NCBI RefSeq assembly: GCF_023715535.1 | Contig: NZ_JAMBOI010000001.1 | Location: 310,001-374,000 of the forward strand | Direction: 5' to 3' | Length of the DNA: 64,000 nucleotides | DNA from: Sporosarcina luteola | Lineage (GTDB): Bacteria > Bacillota > Bacilli > Bacillales_A > Planococcaceae | Shown: positions 8,634 through 17,376 of the stretch, one piece after another | Layout: every line of letters begins with the position of its first letter | Numbering within the stretch: the stretch's first letter is position 1 | Notes under the pieces: model-generated | Told to the model about the DNA's origin: nothing | Seen by the model: only the letters and a program-made list of their open reading frames with translations | Databases searched by the model: none | Position numbers and translations under genes: made by a program

Positions 8634-9530
8634 TCACCGAAACTCCGAACCCCCACCCCATATAGCCCTCCCTCCAGTATGACCAGTGATTCCATGCTCC
8701 TCTTCCTTCACAAGTTGCAGTCTGCCAGGCTCTTCATGGTGATGCCAGTCATTGCCTTCTGGAGTTACGGAGGATTGAAGGCTTTGAATATCCTGTTGGT
8801 CAAATCCGAGCTCAACAGCTAGCAAGGGATTTTGTTGAATCGCTTCGTGTAGTTGCATGTTTGCAATTCCGATATGAACTTCATCTGACATTAGGTAGGT
8901 ATCTTGTGGCAGGGCTGCATCGAATTTAGATTCGAAGACTGGAAAGACGCCTTCTACTACTGTCCCATCATTCTGTACTGAGATATTCTTTTCGAATTGC
9001 ACATTTGTAACCTCGTGCATTGTCCCATCTAAGTGTCCGTTTCGGCTAAGTAACTCTTCCGCTTGTACTGTGTTTTGGTCTGTTACCATATCGAAGACAC
9101 TAATACCAAGTACACCGACAGTCGCCACCTTGCCAACCTTTTTTATTCCTTCTACTAATTGATCTTTATCCTGAAAGGCAGCTCCTTTTAAAGTTTGACC
9201 TAGTGCCGTTCCAGTGTAGACTAGCCCCCCGCCAATTCCCTTCACCGTATTTACAGATGAAGTTTTTATATCTTCCCAACCCTCACTCATTTTTCCTGGA
9301 TCCTTTGTAACCGCCCCGTATAATCCATTTACTGCACCATCAGCAAATTGAGCCGTATTTTTGATGACATGGCGCGAAGAATCCACTACGCTGTTTCCTA
9401 CTTCTTTTAGATAATCACCTGTCCTCGGAAATTTGGTCGCCACAATGGCACTTGCGACATTAACTCCTCCTTTGGCAATCCCACCGCCAATATTGTTAAT
9501 TCCCTGTCCTACAGTATGGAATATCTTCAT
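8634..9530 (-). CDS. WHH-type HNH nuclease, polymorphic-toxin-like
   Basis: A 298-residue protein. Residues 1-140 are a Gly/Ala-rich region with repeated amphipathic segments (VGQGINNIGGGIAKGGVNVA, GIGGGLVYTGTALGQTL) like the pre-toxin parts of secreted polymorphic toxins. The C-terminus carries DWHHHEEPGRLQLV (WHHH at 262-265) and HGITGHTGGRAIWGGG. That is the conserved core of the WHH clade of the HNH/endonuclease VII superfamily. GGGAGGTGCGTGT precedes the ATG. There is no signal peptide or LXG/WXG domain at the N-terminus, so the export route is open. No obvious immunity gene follows; the downstream kilobase is decayed. Nuclease activity is expected from the motif, toxicity is inference. 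Confidence 0.75.
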   Translation of the reverse strand: MKIFHTVGQGINNIGGGIAKGGVNVASAIVATKFPRTGDYLKEVGNSVVDSSRHVIKNTAQFADGAVNGLYGAVTKDPGKMSEGWEDIKTSSVNTVKGIGGGLVYTGTALGQTLKGAAFQDKDQLVEGIKKVGKVATVGVLGISVFDMVTDQNTVQAEELLSRNGHLDGTMHEVTNVQFEKNISVQNDGTVVEGVFPVFESKFDAALPQDTYLMSDEVHIGIANMQLHEAIQQNPLLAVELGFDQQDIQSLQSSVTPEGNDWHHHEEPGRLQLVKEEEHGITGHTGGRAIWGGGSEFR

Positions 9531-9756
9531 ACACGCACCTCCCTAGTCCGTTTTAATCACTATCTTTATATACAACTATTATACCATTCATACCTCTGTC
9601 GATTACAACACATATTAGTAAATTCTGAAGATTTTTTATCTCAAATTACTACAATTTATTCTTGGGGCTCATTCCATTAATCCATCTTATTAGCTCCAAA
9701 TTTCTTCCACAAATCAAATAACAACTTTTAGCGCCAACCCTATTCTTGATAAAATA

Positions 9757-9780
9757 AAAATCACTCGTATGAGTGATTGA
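9757..9780 (-). terminator. Terminator downstream of the GIY-YIG gene
   Basis: AATCACTC, a four-base loop and GAGTGATT are followed on the minus strand by TTTTATTTTATC. It lies 57 bp beyond the stop of the GIY-YIG-like gene and separates it from the WHH nuclease gene. Confidence 0.75.
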
Positions 9781-9836
9781 ACAAACAATATGTTAAGCAT
9801 TTTTATGCTAATTAAGTATCAATAAGTACCCCTCTA

Positions 9837-10337
9837 TCATCCCAAGCTATACACTTCAGTTTCCAGAGGATACAGCTTACTAGTCCATCGCAATCCGGAT
9901 ACTTCGGGTAGTAGATCACGATGGGATCCCCAATTTAGTATATGCACATTCTGTAAAGCTTCGTCCGGAATATTGAATAGGTTCTTGGAATTATAAGCAG
10001 GCTTATGGACGCAAATCAGCAATTTTTCAGCCAGATCAATTTCAATCGACCAATCAATTTCTTCCGGTGTTTGTACTCCGGCTAAGCGGCCTGCATAAAT
10101 CAAAAGCCTACCGGAATCGTTCGTATTCCACCAACCCTCTTGTGAAATCCTCTTACCAATCGTTTGCAGATCAGCTTTACCGATATACAGCAATACATCA
10201 CTGCCATAAACGGGATGCCTTCCATAGACTTGGTAGATACCATAATCCATTTCCTCATTCATTAAGTCAGTTAAACTTTGCAACGAATAAGGGCCTTCCC
10301 ACTCAATATGGATTAGCCTAACATTTGTATACTCCAT
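9837..10337 (-). CDS. GIY-YIG-like nuclease domain protein
   Basis: A 166-residue soluble protein. DYGIYQVYG (residues 31-39), then LLYIGKADLQTIGKRI (about 49-64), reproduce the two-part GIY/YIG signature with a following conserved Arg. That is the catalytic fold of UvrC, homing and restriction nucleases. EIDLAEKLLICVHKPAYNSKN, beginning near residue 101, has the Glu and Asn expected of the metal-binding and late parts of the domain. AGGGGGAAAAGTA precedes ATG 10337. It stands alone with its own terminator. DNA cleavage is plausible but the biological role (repair, defence or mobile) cannot be told from context. Confidence 0.6.
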   Translation of the reverse strand: MEYTNVRLIHIEWEGPYSLQSLTDLMNEEMDYGIYQVYGRHPVYGSDVLLYIGKADLQTIGKRISQEGWWNTNDSGRLLIYAGRLAGVQTPEEIDWSIEIDLAEKLLICVHKPAYNSKNLFNIPDEALQNVHILNWGSHRDLLPEVSGLRWTSKLYPLETEVYSLG

Positions 10338-10722
10338 TACTTTTCCCCCTAGTAGATTCAGCAATATATCTATTTACCTAATACGACATGCAGGTCAAAA
10401 ATCCTCTAATATTCCAGCTCACAAAAATAGATAAATCGATAATTTTAATAGAAAACCTCAAATGTAAACTTTTGCAAGACTCTGCACTATATAGAGAGTT
10501 AAGGGACTGTTCACACCAGAATGGGGAAAAACATTATGGTTTGGGAGATTAAAATCAATGAAACTATAAATAGTCCAAAAGATTGATTTAAAATGGACTG
10601 TTATGTACAAAAAGGGCAAAGTGGCTATTATTACTAGTCCAAAAGTCCGATGATTGAGCTATACTAGTATCTTGTTTACATGTGTCATTTTTCATGACGC
10701 ATACATTTTAGGAGGCAATTAT
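10338..10722. other. Intergenic region between divergent genes
   Basis: This AT-rich stretch must hold the promoters of the leftward GIY-YIG gene and the rightward glycosyltransferase. The motif AGTCCAAAAG occurs twice (near 10572 and 10640). No gene or RNA is supported. Confidence 0.4.
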
Positions 10723-12054
10723 ATGGATACATGGTTCTTATTTGGTATTATATTATTCACTTTGGTGCTCAGCTTTCAGTTGATGTACGTCATCGTCAGT
10801 CTTTGGACAATGAAAGGGACGCTACCACCGAATTCGGACATTGAAGAGCTCAAGATGTCCATCCTGATTCCATCTTATAACGAAGAGGAAGTGCTAAGGA
10901 GCTGTCTCGCAGGGATACAAAATTTACGTTATACCAATTATGAAGTTATCATCATCAACGATGGGTCAAGTGATAGGACGTTTTCCATTCTGTATGAATT
11001 GCTAGAACTTGTCCCGGTGATACTGAAGCCTCATAATCGCCTTACATATAACAGCGTGAAAATGACGTATCATTCAAGGTTACATACAAACATCGTAGTC
11101 ATTGACAAGTATAATGGAGGCAAAGCTGATTCCCTCAATGCAGGGAGTGATTACGCAACAGGCGATGTGCTTATCACGCTTGATGCAGATAGTATCTTAG
11201 AAGCGAATTCCTTGAATTATATGAACGAAGAATTTCAAGATGAACTGATTCTTGCAGCAGGCGGCACCGTACAAGTTGGCCAGATGATGAAGGAAGGAAA
11301 GCCCGTATTCCAAGGGAAATACTTACTAAAATATCAGCTGTCCGAGTATATTTCATCTTTTTTCGTACGGAAATATGTTCAGTCCAGATTTAATATGTTG
11401 GCAATTGTGTCAGGAGCTTTCGGGGCATTCCGTCGTGAGATGCTGTATGAAATCAATGGCTACAAGAAGACAATCGGAGAGGATATGGAGATTACTCTCC
11501 ATATTCAGAAGTACATGGCTGCACGAGCAAAGCAATACCGCATGGTCTTTATCCCGCAAGCCGTCTGTTACACAGAAGCCCCTGAAAGTATACGGGATAT
11601 ATTCAAGCAAAGAATCCGTTGGCAAAAGGGGTTCATCGACTGTATTGTGAAATACAGAAAAGACTTCGTTCAGACTTTGCGTCCAACTTTTAGCTTGTTC
11701 CTTTTCTGGGACTCCCTCGGAATGGCGTTGCTTGGTATTATGACAGTGATCGCTGTTCCAGTTATGATCCTCATGAACGGTGTAACTCCTTTTTATCTAT
11801 TTTGTCTGGCCTTATCCATCGCGATGCAGTTCATATTCCGCGCAACAGGCTACTGGGCGGCAGCGAAGTATGGACACCGTTATAGTGTGATTTCCTATAT
11901 ACGAATCTATATGTTCTTTTTTTTGGAATGCTTAATTCGTCCTATTGTAGACTCTATTATATTTCTTTATGCGACGAGCAGTTATTTCCTGCAAAAGGAC
12001 AAGCACCAATGGAATAAAGTGAAACGAATAGGCAGTGTCACTTATCATTCATAA
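10723..12054 (+). CDS. Processive family 2 glycosyltransferase, membrane
   Basis: A 443-residue membrane glycosyltransferase like IcaA or hyaluronan synthases. It has an N-terminal helix, then a cytoplasmic GT2 domain with IPSYNEEE, the sugar-nucleotide-binding DADS (154-157), the acceptor-site GED (252-254) and the processivity motif QRIRW (296-300). Three or four C-terminal helices (ALLGIMTVIAVPVMILM and later) would form a translocation channel. Its probable role is polymerising and exporting a beta-linked exopolysaccharide from a UDP-sugar. I chose ATG 10723 because GGAGGCAATTAT precedes it; an in-frame start at 10654 lacks a site. No ica-type partners are adjacent, so it is an orphan synthase. 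Confidence 0.85.
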   Translation: MDTWFLFGIILFTLVLSFQLMYVIVSLWTMKGTLPPNSDIEELKMSILIPSYNEEEVLRSCLAGIQNLRYTNYEVIIINDGSSDRTFSILYELLELVPVILKPHNRLTYNSVKMTYHSRLHTNIVVIDKYNGGKADSLNAGSDYATGDVLITLDADSILEANSLNYMNEEFQDELILAAGGTVQVGQMMKEGKPVFQGKYLLKYQLSEYISSFFVRKYVQSRFNMLAIVSGAFGAFRREMLYEINGYKKTIGEDMEITLHIQKYMAARAKQYRMVFIPQAVCYTEAPESIRDIFKQRIRWQKGFIDCIVKYRKDFVQTLRPTFSLFLFWDSLGMALLGIMTVIAVPVMILMNGVTPFYLFCLALSIAMQFIFRATGYWAAAKYGHRYSVISYIRIYMFFFLECLIRPIVDSIIFLYATSSYFLQKDKHQWNKVKRIGSVTYHS

Positions 12055-12162
12055 TGACTAAGTTATTGGCGGCCTTCTGTCCCGCAAACAGCAGCTCTTT
12101 CCTCCGCAATAATTAACTGACGAATCCCTAGTGGGCACCAAAAACTATTGTAGAACGATATC

Positions 12163-12220
12163 AAAAAAAGCCATCAGCTCAATTGACCACAGTAATATGG
12201 TCAATTGAGCGATGGCTTTT
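12163..12220. terminator. Strong bidirectional terminator
   Basis: AAAAGCCATC-A-GCTCAATTGACCA and TGGTCAATTGAGC-GATGGCTTTT pair over more than 20 bp. A-tracts and T-tracts on both sides allow it to end the rightward glycosyltransferase and the leftward orphan gene starting at 12545. Confidence 0.9.
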
Positions 12221-12260
12221 AATCTACATAGGTCAAGAGTTATTTTTTCCAGCAATACAT

Positions 12261-12545
12261 TCAATGTATCAAGCCAGCCGCCACCCTGTTAACCTTCCAG
12301 GCGGCGCCATCAATTCTTTTGGATGGCGGGATATAATAATAGTGGAATTCTATCACCTGACTATTTCGTGCATCTTCCACATAATCCCGTGATGCATATG
12401 TAATATCACCTTTCTTCTTTAAAAAACTATTCTTCGCTTCAGGATCGATGACCGTTATGATATCCAAATCATCATTCTGCTGTAGTTCTTTAATTAACAC
12501 TTCCGTTTCCGGATATTCCCCCCAAATAATATGTGTAGTAAACAC
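12261..12545 (-). CDS. Orphan small protein, paralogue of the 37903-38226 gene
   Basis: A 94-residue soluble protein beginning MFTTHIIWGEYPETEVLIKE. It shares the blocks HIIWG.YPET, ITYA, EFHYYY.PPS.R and AWKV..V...GLIH with the 107-residue protein at 37903-38226, about half identical by eye. This conservation shows both are real genes. It has a GTG start and AAAGGGG about 12 bases upstream. I do not recognise the family. Its convergent terminator is shared with the glycosyltransferase. Confidence 0.65.
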   Translation of the reverse strand: MFTTHIIWGEYPETEVLIKELQQNDDLDIITVIDPEAKNSFLKKKGDITYASRDYVEDARNSQVIEFHYYYIPPSKRIDGAAWKVNRVAAGLIH

Positions 12546-12711
12546 AGGTAAACACCCCTTTGATTTAAGATGGCAAAGCTCTGATGACTATTGTAAGGTT
12601 TGAAGGTCGGGGATAGGAGACGTTTTGAAGTAGAAGTCGACTTTGTTTCCTCTACTGCTAATTGAAGGGTTCTGTGTAATAATTATTTGGAGTAATCTTC
12701 GGATTGCACTT

Positions 12712-12774
12712 AAAAAACCGTCCTTTCTAAAATGGGTTGTGGTGACTTCATTTTATCAGATTGGACGATTTTTT
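12712..12774. terminator. Imperfect hairpin, possible terminator
   Basis: AAAAAACCGTCC and GGACGATTTTTT form outer arms, and TAAAATG and CATTTTA form inner arms. The T-tract on the plus strand suggests a transcription stop. Confidence 0.5.
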
Positions 12775-12808
12775 GTATGCATTTTCACTGATTTTTCATA
12801 TTAAATGG

Positions 12809-12950
12809 ATTTCCGTTGATTGGAGCGGAAGGCGGCGACTCCTGCCGGAATAGCATGAGCCTTGAGACCCCGCAGGGCGCATGCCTTTCGCGACCGAGGA
12901 GGCTCAAGCCATGCCGGCGGAAAGCGTCCGCCTGAAGCGGAAATCAACAG
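12809..12950. repeat. Large imperfect palindromic intergenic repeat
   Basis: About 140 bp, ending in inverted GATTTCCGTTGATT-like and GCGGAAATCAAC arms. The inside is GC-rich (GGCGGCGACTCCTGC, GAGACCCCGCAGGGCGC, CGAGGAGGCTCA, GCGGAAAGCGTCCGCC). This is a known widespread intergenic element type in Bacillaceae and Planococcaceae. It is non-coding, GC-richer than its surroundings and lies downstream of the beta-helix/AAA gene, where it may fold in the 3' RNA. Confidence 0.75.
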
Positions 12951-12997
12951 TTCCACTTATCGACATATTAAAAGGCTGTCACAGAATACACACTTTC

Positions 12998-15900
12998 TCA
13001 ACTCTCCAACAAAACCAAATCATCCGTCGTAATTTCTTTTTCCAACGCAGGTTTCTCCTGCTCATTGCTTGCCACAGCCATTCGATAATCGACTTTACGC
13101 GTCATTTCTTTCGCGATCTTTTTCGCGAGACCCGCATTCCCGAAACTACTATCCCGACGTGCATAAACCTCTTCATAATGATGCACTAACGCACGCTTCG
13201 CTTCATCTGTCATCCCGTACCCTTCGATATAAAGCTCGGTAATCTCCATTAATTCCTCTGGTGTATAATCTTCAAAATGGAGTGTTAGTCCGAAACGTCG
13301 ACGGAGACCAGCGTTGCTATCCAGGAAACGATTCATTTCTTCTTCGTACCCTGCGGCAATCAATAAGAACTCGCCTTGTCGATCGGACATTTTTTTCAGC
13401 AACACTTCCACTGCTTTTTTCCCGAAGTCATTCTCTCCACCACTCGCAAGTGTGTAGGCTTCATCAATAAACAACGCACTACCCATCGATCGTTCAATCT
13501 GCGCGGCTGTCAGTTTCTCTGTTTCACCAATATGACTGCCGACTAAATCGCTACGATCCACTTCAATCAGATCGCCTCGTGTCAACAATCCTAGCGCTTG
13601 ATAAATACCTGCAAGCACACGGCCGACTTCCGTTTTACCCGTTCCCGGTTTACCGATCAATAACGTGTGATTCATCAATTTGTCCACAGAATGATTTTCG
13701 CGCCTGTAATATCTCATTAACTCAATCATTTCATCAATCTCAGCCTTCACCGTATCCAGGCCGATAAACTGATGCAGTTCCGCACGTTTCTCAGCAAGTA
13801 AAACCTCATCAATCGGCACTTCAAACGTCTTCTCTTCACGCTCTGACACCGCTTGGACAACATCTTCCTCTTCAAACGTCGTCAATACGTCTTCCGTCCA
13901 TTGCTCACGCGGCATTTTCGCAATTCTCATCGACTGCGCAAGCCCGATCTTTTCGTAAAGCATTCGCACCATTCGAGCGTTACTGAACGTCTCATCACGC
14001 ATCCGATAGCGTTCAACGAACTCCTCATACACCGCTTGCTTCGCAGCCGCTGTAAGCGCATAGCTCCCAACACACAGGACTAAGAAGATTTCCAACAACT
14101 CATCCGGCGTATAGTCTTGAAACGTAATCTTCTCCGTAAAACGATCTTTCAATCCAGGATTAGATGCAAGGAACCGATCCATATCTTCCGTATAACCCGC
14201 CGCGATGACAATAAATTCACCACGGGCATTTTCCATTGCAGGAAGCAACGTTTCAATGACTTTCTTCCCGAAATCCCGACTCGAGTTACCCCCACCCACA
14301 AGCGTATACGCTTCGTCTATAAAGAGCACGCCGCCCATTGCTTCCTTAATAATCATTTTCGTACGTTCTTCTGATTCACCGACATGTGTGCCAACGAGAT
14401 CCTCTCGCTTCACTTCAATTACGTGTCCTGACTTCAAGAGACCTAGTTCCTTAAAAATCTGGCCGATTAGGCGAGCGACCGTCGTTTTGCCCGTACCCGG
14501 ATTCCCTTGAAAGACCATATGGGGCGCTACCATCGCGTTCACTTTCATGCCACGCTCTAATTTGAATTGATTAATCTCCGCCAAGTTTTTAAACTCCTGA
14601 ATTTTGTCTTTCACATCTTCCAGTCCAATAAAACCGATCAATGCATTCATCGAAACGTTCATTGAATCCGTAGTATTTGTGTCTACAGTCGAGGCACTTC
14701 CAGTACTACCGCCCAACTTACTCGTGATCGGCGGAATCTGTAAATCCGTATTCGTCAGCACAGGAACGCTGTCATCCCAACGAACTAAATTTCCTGCCCG
14801 GTTTTCCTTAAATGAACAACCGTCAAGAACCGGAACCGAACGCTCGAGCCGCAGCCCAGCCTTCTTTCCATTCATCACTTGCACCGAATTGAATACAGCA
14901 TTCGAACAATCTTGCAAGATGATTTGATCATCAAGATGGCCGTGTACGCGCGTTTCAGTCACTTCCGTACGCTCCACCTGACTGAATTCGATTCCTGACG
15001 ATTGACCATCATAGATTTCACACTCCGTTATAAACACTTCTGCACATTCCGTAGCGCGTACTTGCGCTCGCTTATGATTGAACACAATCGTCCGTTCCAA
15101 TGAAACTACTACTTCAGGACCTGCAAGTATGCCGTTCTTATCGCCACTCGAGATTTTACAATCGGTTATTTCCGCTTTCGCCGCACCATTTACTAACACA
15201 TTCGATCCTTTATGACCGAAGATAATGCAATTGGCTGCGGTCAACTCGGATTCTTTCGCGGAGACCCCTGCACTATCTCCACTCTTCACTTCCGTCGCCG
15301 ACAAATTGACGTCAGATTGGTCAGAAGCAAAAATCTGTACACCACGATGATGGCTAATCAAAGAATCCGATATGTTCACTTGACTACTCGTCGCGTAAAC
15401 CCCTTTATTGTTTCCACTCTCAATTTCACAATCCCGAATCGTCAAAACGCTTTGATGAAACGCAGACAGTTGCGTCAGCTGATTGTACTTCACTTCACAA
15501 TCGATAAGTGTACAAGTCGAATTTCCAGACACAATCCCTCTAGACTTGCCCGAAAGAATCTCTGTTTTCGTCATCAAAACGGTGCTCTGTTCATTACACG
15601 TAATGTGGTCACCTGTTTGATTTTTAAAGAGGGAGTCTGCTAATCCAACTGCTGAACGACTGACGTTCATTCCTTCAGCTTCACCATTTTCAAACGTACT
15701 CGACTCGACTTCAATTTGGGATCCATTCATAACTGCCACATGCTCGAGACGTTGGTTTTTAAAAGCACAATTTTTCAGAACACCCGTCGATTGATCACAA
15801 TAAATCCCTTGGGCATGTCCAACGTAAAAATTCGTAGTTTCTACATCCATCGTACTGTCTTGTACCAAACGGAGCTGAACCCCACGATTTCCGATGAATG

Positions 15901-16480
15901 AACTTTTGGTAATCGTTGCGCGACTCGTTTCAGACAAACAAAGGCCTTCTTCTTGCCCACTTAAAATTCCGGAACTCGCGATCGCGACTTCTCCCCCCGC
16001 GCGCACGCGAATTTGCGCAGTCTTGATTGTATCTTCCACGATGCATTCGAACAAAGACAGTCGCCCTAAAACGTCAATTCCCTGTATGTTTTTTTGAAAT
16101 GTCGAATGCTCTACAGATACTTTTGCAGCTGCATCCACTCGCATAGCGACTCCTTGAATCTCACAGAAAAGACAATGATGAAGCGTTACATCTCCTGATT
16201 CGATATGTACTCCACAGTCAACTGGATCACTGCCTCCCCCAATACCGATCGATTCGATACGCACTTCTTCAGTTGTCGCGATACGAACACTTCCAGTTAC
16301 ACGAACTGAACTAGCAACACTATCTGAACTTCGAAGAACGAGCAGCTTATCGATCGTTACATGTTCATCATAAATGCCCGCACCCACTTCCACGGTATCA
16401 CCTGGCAGCGCGGCCTTTACTGCACCCTGAATGGTTTTATAGCTGGATGCATCGCCCCGAGACACTCGTATAATCGCCAC
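12998..16480 (-). CDS. Beta-helix protein fused to tandem CbbX/EccA-type AAA+ ATPases
   Basis: About 1160 residues. Residues 10-595 form a right-handed parallel beta-helix of some twenty rungs of roughly 23-25 residues (GDVTLHHCLF, VSVEHSTFQKN, SQIEVESSTFENG and so on). A Ser/Thr linker precedes two AAA+ modules. Module 1 has Walker A GNPGTGKT (663-670 counted from the upstream GTG) and Walker B GVLFIDEAYT (721-730). Module 2 has GKPGTGKT (947-954) and ALFIDEAYT (1006-1014). Both have intact sensor regions (IAAGY) and resemble CbbX, SpoVK and type VII secretion EccA. AGAAGGTGGGAAGATAC fits the GTG at 16480 better than the GTG at 16492. No signal peptide is seen. It stands alone. It may remodel or bind a partner through the helix; the partner is unknown. 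Confidence 0.85.
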   Translation of the reverse strand: MAIIRVSRGDASSYKTIQGAVKAALPGDTVEVGAGIYDEHVTIDKLLVLRSSDSVASSVRVTGSVRIATTEEVRIESIGIGGGSDPVDCGVHIESGDVTLHHCLFCEIQGVAMRVDAAAKVSVEHSTFQKNIQGIDVLGRLSLFECIVEDTIKTAQIRVRAGGEVAIASSGILSGQEEGLCLSETSRATITKSSFIGNRGVQLRLVQDSTMDVETTNFYVGHAQGIYCDQSTGVLKNCAFKNQRLEHVAVMNGSQIEVESSTFENGEAEGMNVSRSAVGLADSLFKNQTGDHITCNEQSTVLMTKTEILSGKSRGIVSGNSTCTLIDCEVKYNQLTQLSAFHQSVLTIRDCEIESGNNKGVYATSSQVNISDSLISHHRGVQIFASDQSDVNLSATEVKSGDSAGVSAKESELTAANCIIFGHKGSNVLVNGAAKAEITDCKISSGDKNGILAGPEVVVSLERTIVFNHKRAQVRATECAEVFITECEIYDGQSSGIEFSQVERTEVTETRVHGHLDDQIILQDCSNAVFNSVQVMNGKKAGLRLERSVPVLDGCSFKENRAGNLVRWDDSVPVLTNTDLQIPPITSKLGGSTGSASTVDTNTTDSMNVSMNALIGFIGLEDVKDKIQEFKNLAEINQFKLERGMKVNAMVAPHMVFQGNPGTGKTTVARLIGQIFKELGLLKSGHVIEVKREDLVGTHVGESEERTKMIIKEAMGGVLFIDEAYTLVGGGNSSRDFGKKVIETLLPAMENARGEFIVIAAGYTEDMDRFLASNPGLKDRFTEKITFQDYTPDELLEIFLVLCVGSYALTAAAKQAVYEEFVERYRMRDETFSNARMVRMLYEKIGLAQSMRIAKMPREQWTEDVLTTFEEEDVVQAVSEREEKTFEVPIDEVLLAEKRAELHQFIGLDTVKAEIDEMIELMRYYRRENHSVDKLMNHTLLIGKPGTGKTEVGRVLAGIYQALGLLTRGDLIEVDRSDLVGSHIGETEKLTAAQIERSMGSALFIDEAYTLASGGENDFGKKAVEVLLKKMSDRQGEFLLIAAGYEEEMNRFLDSNAGLRRRFGLTLHFEDYTPEELMEITELYIEGYGMTDEAKRALVHHYEEVYARRDSSFGNAGLAKKIAKEMTRKVDYRMAVASNEQEKPALEKEITTDDLVLLES

Positions 16481-16636
16481 GTATCTTCCCACCTTCTATT
16501 TGAACTTTAGCGTTTTGTTACTTTGTGTTTTTACAACCACTAGTAGTAGTCGAACGAATGCTTCTATTCATTAAGTATACTAGCAAGCAGAGGGGCAGAG
16601 CAAAGAACTGCTCGTTTATAAAAGGACATAGCAAAA

Positions 16637-16667
16637 AAGACAGACCCAGATGGCTGTCTTTATAATT
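16637..16667 (-). terminator. Minus-strand terminator
   Basis: AAAGACAG, a ten-base loop and CTGTCTTT are followed on the minus strand by TTTTGC. It would stop transcripts coming from the aminotransferase/RAYT side before the beta-helix/AAA gene. Confidence 0.65.
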
Positions 16668-16731
16668 TCTCTTTTGTTAATCGCGTCACAAAGACACCGA
16701 ATCCATGCAATCATCCCGCAACTTTAAAAAT

Positions 16732-16778
16732 GGTACCAGGTTCTGGAACAATTCCGAATCCAACAAGAACCTGGAACC
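16732..16778. repeat. REP palindrome, left end of RAYT element
   Basis: GGTACCAGGTTCTGGAAC, then AATTCCGAATC and AAGAACCTGGAACC. This is the inverted partner of the copy at 17721-17766, and the two bracket the broken transposase. Confidence 0.85.
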
Positions 16779-16790
16779 TAAATGTGATCG

Positions 16791-17376
16791 CTAATCTAAC
16801 CCAATCTCCCCTTCCTCCCCCCTTTCCCGACAATACCTCGCATATTCCCTCCCCGTCTTCTCCCACCCATCCGGCAATAAGGACGGCAATAACTTCAGAT
16901 TGTGAAATGCATGGGGGCTTTTCTGGTCATAAAAGTAGTATTGATAGGATGAATATCGATAGATAGTTTTCCATCGAATCAACCATCGGCTCTTTCGTTT
17001 CAATCGGGTTCCTATGTATATACGATCCAACATTCAATAATCCGATTGGATCGACAACCTCTATTGAGTAATATCTGTTTTGATAGATTTGACCTACATA
17101 ATTATACTTCATTCGGTAGTAGTCGCTGTACCGCCGGTTGAGTGGCGCCATGATTTTTCCAGAGTGGAACGAGGCGTGAACGAATAAGTAGGTGGACATG
17201 GTTGGACATAATGCAATACGCATATAGTTCGAACGGGTACTTTCCATATACAAAGTTCAGGATTCGAAAATACTCATTCATGTCCTGTTCGTTATTGAAG
17301 ATGTTCTGTCGATTATTCCCACGGACAATGACGTGAAAAAACCTTCGTGGATGCCATCTCTCTTTCTTCTAACCAT
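16791..17376 (-). pseudogene. Broken REP-associated tyrosine transposase (RAYT, Y1/HUH family)
   Basis: Read in three frames, the minus strand gives a full IS200-like RAYT. It starts MVRRKR/WHPRRFFHVIVRGNNRQNIF, with the slash marking a frameshift and the stretch given in parts. It continues FELYAYCIMSNHVHLLIR with the HUH motif HVH near 17190-17202, then GKIMAPLNRRYSDYY and KYNYVGQIYQNRYYSIEV with the nucleophilic Tyr region, then SYIHRNPIETKEPMVDSM. It ends KLLPSLLPDGWEKTGREYAR. Frameshifts lie near 17360, 17160 and 16965, so the protein is dead. GAGGTGG precedes the ATG. Such transposases move or maintain REP palindromes, and inverted REP copies flank this one. Confidence 0.85.

Noticed and set aside
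12881..13189. Open frame on the plus strand over the large palindrome and the AAA gene end
   Set aside because: It lies half in a non-coding repeat and half antisense to the AAA gene; no ribosome site and no recognisable domain.
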